DNA of 12,847 nucleotides from MGBC113645 sp036308445 (GTDB lineage Bacteria > Bacillota_I > Bacilli_A > Erysipelotrichales > Coprobacillaceae): NCBI GenBank assembly GCA_036308445.1, contig JAXJVS010000153.1, forward strand, positions 1-12,847, in the 5' to 3' direction. The position numbers and the translations under genes were made by a program. Positions 8,898-12,847 of this stretch are shown in pieces. The stretch's first letter is position 1; each line of letters opens with the position of its first letter. The notes under the pieces were generated by a model, which was given only the letters and a program-made list of their open reading frames with translations, made no database searches and had not been told where the DNA came from.

Positions 8898-9302
8898 TTA
8901 GGTTATATGTAATACCTATTTTCTATTACGAGGAGAATAACTAACATGTATCCAATTATAATCATATTCATTAATGAGTTGATCAAAAGGAAGATCTAAT
9001 CTTTGAATTAATTCGAATAGTTTTTTATTCTCTTCTTTTGTATCTTTGACAGTTTGTATATCTACAGCTTGTCCAGTTAAATGCTAACTCGTTTTACTTC
9101 CTCCTACTAATTTGTTTAGTTTAGAATTTCTAAATCCACTATTTACAATTATTGGTTTTCCATATTTGCTTCTTAATGGATCTAAGATATTTTCAACTAA
9201 TGCAATTAAATTAGATTCCTATTCTTTATTAGGAGTATTGTCAATTTTATTACGAGTTGCGGTTGTACTCTTTGTTAATTCTTTTAAAGTAAAGTATTTC
9301 AT
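8898..9302 (-). CDS. M15-family zinc peptidase, probable endolysin
   Basis: A 134-residue protein from ATG 9302 to TAA 8898. It carries the classic peptidase M15A (D-Ala-D-Ala carboxypeptidase / L-Ala-D-Glu type) pattern: LDPLRSKYGKPIIVNSGFRN, then LNKLVGGS, SQHLTGQAVDI with zinc ligands His74 and Asp81, and WIHV with His119. It should cut peptide cross-links in host peptidoglycan during lysis or entry. There is no signal peptide, so a holin or entry from the virion would be needed. TAG codons 28, 73 and 129 are read as Gln; codon 73 is the Gln of the conserved SQH motif, strong evidence for TAG as Gln. Were the last TAG a stop, the protein would end six residues earlier. Confidence 0.92.
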
Positions 9303-9324
9303 ATACTATCATTTTAAAGTTCAG

Positions 9325-9355
9325 TGGAATTATATTAATTGTAAATATGATTCCA
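9325..9355 (-). promoter_or_regulatory. Leader hairpin upstream of the M15 peptidase gene
   Basis: TGGAAT pairs with ATTCCA and, after a C-A mismatch, five more A-T pairs follow, with a loop of about seven bases. It sits just behind the U-run of the preceding terminator and ends 22 bases before the ATG of the peptidase. It could be an RNA-stabilising leader or a protein-binding palindrome; the stem is AT-rich, so this is tentative. Confidence 0.4.
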
Positions 9356-9396
9356 AAATAAAAAAAGGAGAACTTTCTAATTAAAGAAAATTCTCC
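9355..9396 (-). terminator. Rho-independent terminator after the HEKNH gene
   Basis: The minus-strand RNA forms GGAGAAUUUUCU paired to AGAAAGUUCUCC, a 12-bp stem (9367-9378 with 9385-9396) with one U-G wobble and a 6-base loop, followed at once by UUUUUUUAUUUU. The wobble would be a C-A mismatch on the other strand. This is the most convincing terminator in the window and splits the six-gene cassette from the lysis/capsid genes. Confidence 0.92.
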
Positions 9397-9416
9397 AGTA
9401 TAATGTTAATAATATA

Positions 9417-9806
9417 TTATGTCATACTTATTAACATTGTATTAAATAATCTCTGAGCTAAACATCCGCTTAAATCGGCTGCTACTTCATCGTAAGGATC
9501 TATCCCTAGTTCCTCACATATGTGCATTTCTATATGATTTTTCTCATGATTGTATGTATTAACAAATTCTTCCATAGAAGTTGATTTATTTATAATCATT
9601 AAACTTTTGCGCTTTTCTAAATTAGAAAAAGCAAAACCTGAATCATATTGTTTAGAAAGAATAGTATGTGCACGTTGTACTGTCTTATGGCTACAACCAA
9701 GATTTTCCAATTTAAAGAGAATTTCTTCCAACATTGAATCATCTGTAGTCACATAACATTCTATTTCCCATCCAATTTTTCCGATATAAGTTTTAAAGTG
9801 TATCAT
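9417..9806 (-). CDS. HEKNH-motif protein, putative zinc metallopeptidase-like
   Basis: A 129-residue protein ending TAA 9417. I chose ATG 9806, whose ATGA overlap with the upstream stop implies coupling, over a TTG 15 bases earlier. The HEXXH motif is His87-Glu88-Lys-Asn-His91 (YNHEKNHIEMHI), followed after about 15 residues by DPYDEVAADLSG, where Asp106 or Glu107 could be a third ligand. The spacing recalls small zinc peptidases, and related short HE-x-x-H proteins with a GEEVAYL-like block occur, from memory, in gut Bacteroides phages and elements. It has no TAG codon, signal peptide or membrane segment. Substrate unknown; it may act in virion maturation, or the motif may only be structural. 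Confidence 0.82.
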   Translation of the reverse strand: MIHFKTYIGKIGWEIECYVTTDDSMLEEILFKLENLGCSHKTVQRAHTILSKQYDSGFAFSNLEKRKSLMIINKSTSMEEFVNTYNHEKNHIEMHICEELGIDPYDEVAADLSGCLAQRLFNTMLISMT

Positions 9807-10204
9807 ATAAATTCTTCCCAATCGATCATTACACCATTAGCTACCATAGTAGCATACCATCTTCTCATTGTAGTACCATCTCCAGCATCTTCATCTTCTA
9901 TAGTATCTTTAATATAAAGAGCAAAATGCTTTTCATCAGTAATACTACTGCCGTAGTAATCTGCTTTGCACATATTAGCAACAAATATGTAATCACATCC
10001 AATATTTTTAGTTAATTTAATATCATTTTGCTATAGCAATCTATCAATATATTCTTTACTAATAGGTTCTAATTTCTTTCCTCCTTTTTTCATTAGAGAT
10101 ACAGCATAATTACATAACGCAGTATTGAAATGCCATCCATAATTTTGCAAATATTTTCGCATATACTTTGGCATATCGTCATATATATCCAAAGCAGTTC
10201 TCAT
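9803..10204 (-). CDS. Conserved gut-phage small protein, function unknown
   Basis: A 133-residue protein from ATG 10204 to TGA 9803; the TGA overlaps the next ATG. One TAG (codon 58) is read as Gln. Blocks seen in order are MPKYMRKYLQNYGWHF (11-26), a helical part, YIFVANMCKADYYGSSI, HFALYIKDTIEDEDAGDG, RRWYATMVANGVMIDWEEF. I remember closely similar proteins (of the domain-of-unknown-function kind) from gut Bacteroidetes phages, coded beside the HE-x-x-H protein as here. No catalytic or membrane motif is clear. The ATGA coupling suggests it is made in equal amounts with the putative metallopeptidase, perhaps as its partner; that is inference. Confidence 0.82.
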
Positions 10205-10206
10205 AA

Positions 10207-10431
10207 TTAATAATATCTTGGATAATCGTACATTTTACGTACATCATCACGATCTGGATCATGACGGAAACCACCACGTCTACCTTTACCATATCTTTCT
10301 GCGTAGTGTTCGCCACCTTCAGATACTTCTTCAAGACATTCTAAAAGATGTTTACCGTATTTTACCACTTTTTCAGCATATTCAGAAATGTGGTCAAGTT
10401 TACTATCCTGAACTTCAATTATTGTTGCCAT
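10207..10431 (-). CDS. Small protein with Arg/Gly/Tyr-rich tail
   Basis: A 74-residue protein from ATG 10431 to TAA 10207, two bases before the next ATG. The first half is an amphipathic helix (KLDHISEYAEKVVKYGKHLL). The second half is low-complexity, rich in Gly, Arg, His, Asp and Tyr (RYGKGRRGGFRHDPDRDD, ending YPRYY), probably disordered. There is no TAG codon and no Shine-Dalgarno site. Similar helix-plus-RGG/Tyr-rich small proteins are found, from memory, in the same gene neighbourhood of gut phages. The tail could bind nucleic acid or a capsid surface, but nothing in the sequence decides this. Confidence 0.8.
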   Translation of the reverse strand: MATIIEVQDSKLDHISEYAEKVVKYGKHLLECLEEVSEGGEHYAERYGKGRRGGFRHDPDRDDVRKMYDYPRYY

Positions 10432-10436
10432 CGTTA

Positions 10437-10916
10437 TTATTTTTTAAATTGGTTAATAAATTCTGAAAACATCTCTTTAAGAGAATTAATTTCTTCTCTT
10501 AAAGCTTTATTTTCTAATTCTTGTCTCTACTTTTCCGCTATTTCTGGATTTAATACCTATAGAATTTCGTCACAACCAGATATAATACTCTGATGCTATT
10601 CTATACTATTAAGTATATCCAAACTTCTCTATTTCATAGATGCTACCTCATTACTCATTGCCTCTTTAGAAGTTGCAATAACTACACTGTTCCCAAAGTC
10701 CGCTATTTCGCCATTTGCAGGAAGTTTCTAAAAATTAGTAGGTTTGCCTTCTATGTCTACTGTTATATCTAAGACAAGATCATTATACATACTATTGTTT
10801 CCAAATTTAGGAACAGGTACAGATATATATGTAATCTTACCTATTTCCAATGTTGGAATAGCATCTTTATGAAGTATGTATATCTAATGATTGTTTCGTA
10901 AATTCTAAAATGCCAT
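10437..10916 (-). CDS. Conserved phage protein: beta domain plus C-terminal coiled coil
   Basis: A 159-residue protein from ATG 10916 (one base after the upstream stop) to TAA 10437. It carries seven TAG codons (4, 11, 63, 96, 107, 120, 130), the highest density in the window. Removed from the TAG=Gln reading it falls apart, which is why it is easily missed. The N-terminal half is beta-rich (IYILHKD, GKITYISVPVPKFG, LVLDITVDIEGKP). The C-terminal half is a long helix with heptad-like spacing (LDILNSIEQHQSIISGCDEIL, then NPEIAEKQRQELENKALREEI) ending in KK. This beta-head and coiled-coil-tail layout is familiar from gut-phage structural cassettes. The role may be a fibre accessory or chaperone; this is inference. 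Confidence 0.85.
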
Positions 10917-10917
10917 A

Positions 10918-11265
10918 TTAAGATAATGCTCCAGTTAATAATTGTAATGAATCTGTTTGACTTTCATACCAACAAACATATATTCCGGTTCCTGGAATAT
11001 CCGCTACTGTTACAGGATCTCCGTTAAAAGTAGTTAATTCTGCGGCACTTCCTCCATCAGAAGTAAATACAATAGGTAGAGTATCAGTAGTTCCTGTAGG
11101 AATTAACTATGCAAGATTAATAATTAAAAGTCCTCTAAAGGGTCTTCCGATGTTACGATGATTGTTAAAATCAAAGCGAACATCAGTAGTTCCTACAGTT
11201 ACAGATAAAGAACGTAATGCTGGTATCCCTGTTTGGTTTACATTAATATATGCAGGTAATAACAT
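10918..11265 (-). CDS. Small beta-rich virion-type protein with strong Shine-Dalgarno
   Basis: A 115-residue protein from ATG 11265 to TAA 10918, too broken by TAG (codon 53, read as Gln) to show as one open frame. It is almost all beta-strand in look: LRSLSVTVGTTDVRFDF, PFRGLLIINLAQLIP, TLPIVFTSDGG, PVTVADIPGTGIYVCWY, and ends SLQLLTGALS. The pattern resembles small beta-sandwich proteins of gut-phage structural cassettes, perhaps a fibre, decoration or adhesin module; this is from memory. It follows the fibre-like gene with only 15 bases between stop and start. It is the sole gene here with a full-length Shine-Dalgarno site, so it is probably translated unusually well or specifically controlled. 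Confidence 0.82.
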
Positions 11266-11270
11266 AAATT

Positions 11271-11281
11271 ACCTCCTTTCT
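11271..11281 (-). promoter_or_regulatory. Extended Shine-Dalgarno site
   Basis: The minus strand reads AGAAAGGAGGT, then AATTT and ATG; the first A is the last base of the upstream TAA stop. The 11 bases would pair with the 16S rRNA tail ACCUCCUUUCU that I recall for Bacteroides. No other gene in the window has more than a weak GGAG, so this site is exceptional. Confidence 0.85.
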
Positions 11282-12327
11282 TAACCCCAAAGTGAGTTAG
11301 TGCAACCACATCCATTCCAAGTACCCCATCCACTATTAAAAGTGTTGATTCCAACAGCACCATTGTAGAATAAACTAGAAGGAACTGCAGTAGCACATGA
11401 ATAAGGTAGAGTAACTGTTTCTGGAAGTCTACATTTAACACTAGCAAGTTCTGTTTGTAGTGTATTAACTGCAGAAGCGATAGGAGCAGTATAAGAGTTT
11501 AACATTTGATTAAATGCTGCACTCTATTGAGCATTATTAATAACAACAGCTTGTTCACTATTCTTTTCACGTAATGCGTCAATCTTGTCAAGAAGAGTTT
11601 GATTTTGCATTGCGTCAAGTTTTGCAATAATTGCGTTAGTATTAGCTGTACCTGAATCTCTAATTGTGTTTTGTAAAGCACATGTTTGAGCTTGAGTTTC
11701 GTAATTTGTATTAGAAAAACCTTTTTCAACTTGTAGGCCTACAAAATTAACTGAATCTTTCAAACTAGCTGTAGCGTTACCGATTGCAATTCTATTTTCA
11801 TAGTTATTAGCTAGAATTGATTTTTGAGTTTCGCAGCAGCAATCTTTAAGAGCTTGGATTACACCACAATCACCCTAATTTACAGCATTGATAATTCGTT
11901 CAGAAGAGAATCCAAGTTGACTTCCTACTGAAGCAATATCTGAACGTACACCTTGAACTGCAGAAGCAATAGCATTAATATCACATCCAATTCTAGTAGA
12001 AACTTCTTGGATAGCATTATTATTACCTTGAATAGCAGCCATAATCAAATCTGAAGTATGATTGTCATTCATCTAATCAGCAAGTGTTTGGATTTGACGT
12101 TGTGTAGAAGCTTCTAGAGCTTTATAACAATCGTTACCGTTATTACCCCAGTCACCGCCGTTCATCCAGCGCATCATGTAAAGCCAAATAAGATAGACAA
12201 AAGGGTTGTTCCACATTCCATTGCCTCCAAAGCCGCCGTTACCACCAAGTAAAGCCAATGTAGCAATATCATTGTTACCAAAACCGTTTTGATCGGGCAT
12301 GATGTAAGTTGTTTTTGTTTCACTCAT
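11281..12327 (-). CDS. Gly/Asn- and Cys-rich fibre-like virion protein
   Basis: A 348-residue protein from ATG 12327 to TAA 11281, joined across TAG codons 85, 151 and 268. The N-terminal 60 residues are Gly/Asn-rich (GGNGGFGGNG) and surround one hydrophobic aromatic patch (NPFVYLIWLYMMRW). The centre is repetitive and helical, with Ile/Ala/Asn-rich heptad-like segments, and looks like a coiled-coil stalk. The C-terminus is Gly/Trp/Cys-rich (GWGTWNGCGCTNSLWG). There are about 11 Cys, including a CCC triplet (DCCCET). Such Gly-rich proteins with a hydrophobic patch are common in gut-phage structural blocks and may be head or tail fibres. Fibre assignment is inference. Confidence 0.85.
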
Positions 12328-12407
12328 AATTTTGAATTTTAAAAAGTAATTAAATAAGTTAATTTTTGTTCTAGAACTACTTAATAATACTTCTTAAATG
12401 AGTGAAA
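12318..12407 (-). promoter_or_regulatory. Inverted repeat covering the start codon of the fibre-like gene
   Basis: The first ten bases of the gene, ATGAGTGAAA (12327-12318), are matched exactly by the reverse complement TTTCACTCAT in the leader (12407-12398), 70 bases upstream. In a transcript long enough to carry the leader, the start codon would be paired and blocked. Alternatively the pair could be a DNA operator. No clear promoter box (TTTG / TAnnTTTG type) is seen between. Only the sequence match is certain. Confidence 0.45.
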
Positions 12408-12420
12408 ATCGGATGTTACT

Positions 12421-12491
12421 AAAAATAAAATTCGGAAACCCTAGTTAATCTTATTATTTGTTAATAATAAAATTAAACTAAGATTCCCGAA
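12421..12491 (-). terminator. Long imperfect hairpin with U-run after the HTH gene
   Basis: In the minus-strand RNA, UUCGGGAAUCUUAGUU pairs over 16 bp (three wobbles) with the 3' arm. After a one-base bulge there are 11 more bp around a short loop, then UUUUAUUUUU. The wobbles would be A-C mismatches in the opposite strand's RNA, so it works for the minus-strand transcript. It begins 14 bases after the stop codon of the HTH gene. Confidence 0.85.
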
Positions 12492-12504
12492 TGTACATAT
12501 ATTA

Positions 12505-12795
12505 CTAATTAATTAAGAATAAGTCTAAATCACTTTTATACCATCTTAATTCTTTAAAATGTCCTATTTGTTTACCTTTAGGAATAAATCCATCTTTTAT
12601 ATAATTATCAAAGGTAGCTCTACTTACACCTAAATAATCTGCGGCTTGAGTTTTGTTCATTTCATTGTCTTGTCCAGAATCAACATTACTTAAAACTCTA
12701 ATAAGATTACATTGCTGCTCATAACTTAAATTAGTGTTATTAGCGTCAATATCATCAATAAATTTCTGTAAAATACTTCTTATAATTTTCAACAT
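12505..12795 (-). CDS. Small helix-turn-helix DNA-binding protein (MerR/excisionase-like)
   Basis: A 96-residue protein from ATG 12795 to TAA 12505 with no TAG codon. Residues 47-70 (NKTQAADYLGVSRATFDNYIKDG) are a typical helix-turn-helix of the MerR/AlpA/excisionase-like group, followed by FIPKGKQIGHFKELRWYKSDLD, a wing-like tail. The N-terminal 45 residues are helical and may dimerise. It should bind DNA and control transcription of phage genes; the target is unknown. Hairpin terminators lie on both sides, giving a one-gene unit at the head of the structural block. An excisionase-like role cannot be excluded, but no integrase or attachment site is in the window. Confidence 0.85.
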   Translation of the reverse strand: MLKIIRSILQKFIDDIDANNTNLSYEQQCNLIRVLSNVDSGQDNEMNKTQAADYLGVSRATFDNYIKDGFIPKGKQIGHFKELRWYKSDLDLFLIN

Positions 12796-12800
12796 AAAAC

Positions 12801-12834
12801 ATAAAACAAAAACAGGAGGTTTTTACACCTCCTG
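12801..12834 (-). terminator. Hairpin terminator of a gene upstream of the window
   Basis: CAGGAGGT (12813-12820) pairs perfectly with ACCTCCTG (12827-12834) around a 6-base loop. In the minus-strand RNA the hairpin is followed by UUUUUGUUUUAU. The gene it ends lies beyond the window. The HTH gene starts 17 bases further on, so the HTH gene's own promoter must overlap the hairpin, or the gene is reached by read-through. Confidence 0.85.
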
Positions 12835-12847
12835 AATACATACACAA

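Noticed and set aside
8898..8918. TAG at 8916-8918 as the true stop of the M15 peptidase
   Set aside because: Two other TAGs in the same gene must be read as Gln, one in a conserved motif, so a stop here would be inconsistent; TAA at 8898 is only six codons on.
9807..9821. Upstream TTG start for the HEKNH protein
   Set aside because: ATG at 9806 gives the ATGA overlap typical of coupled genes; the TTG extension would only add five residues and overlap the upstream gene more.
11238..11729. Two minus-strand frames overlapping the fibre-like gene
   Set aside because: They are Leu-rich shadows in other frames of the 11281-12327 gene, which has coherent composition and joins cleanly across TAG codons.
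12328..12504. Small gene or RNA gene in the 177-base gap
   Set aside because: Most of the gap is the long hairpin and an AT-rich leader; no cloverleaf or coding frame of useful length was seen.

Overview
The window looks like a late (virion-structure) block of a crAss-like phage (Crassvirales), a tailed phage of gut Bacteroidetes. Four things point there: the 473-residue protein at 6382-7803, which I recognise as a crAss-like major capsid protein; conserved crAss-like structural proteins downstream of it; strongly AT-rich DNA with almost no Shine-Dalgarno sites; and every gene lying on the minus strand. I count about 46 in-frame TAG codons spread over 14 of the 19 genes. No gene ends in TAG: 16 of the 18 gene ends inside the window are TAA and two are TGA. 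TAG is therefore read as an amino acid, almost certainly glutamine (code 15 type). Annotation with the standard code breaks most of these genes into fragments.

Layout in transcription order (high to low coordinates). (1) A small helix-turn-helix regulator (12795-12505) lies between two terminator-like hairpins. (2) Six genes follow (12327-9417): a Gly/Cys-rich fibre-like protein, a small beta-rich protein with the only perfect Shine-Dalgarno site in the window, a coiled-coil protein, a tiny Arg/Gly/Tyr-rich protein, a 133-residue conserved protein, and an HEKNH-motif putative metallopeptidase joined to its neighbour by an ATGA overlap. They end at a 12-bp-stem terminator. (3) Next come an M15-family peptidoglycan peptidase (probable endolysin), an acidic scaffold-like protein and the major capsid protein, then a hairpin. 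(4) After the capsid gene come three structural genes (286, 324 and 310 residues) and a hairpin. (5) Then a membrane-anchored coiled-coil protein, which may be a lysis protein, and two overlapping genes for probable neck/ring proteins, then another hairpin. (6) Last are two more conserved crAss-like genes and the first 165 codons of a large tail protein that runs off the window.

Together the genes should build and decorate the head (scaffold, capsid, auxiliary and fibre proteins), join it to the tail (ring/connector proteins), start the tail, and supply lysis functions. Translation of most, but not the capsid protein, depends on reading through TAG, so a suppressor tRNA (not in this window) could gate late expression. 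Several hairpins sit 10-25 bases before the next start codon, too close for a separate promoter, which suggests attenuation or RNA processing inside one long late transcript. No tRNA, CRISPR array, insertion sequence or plus-strand gene was found, and no stretch over 300 bases lacks a gene.
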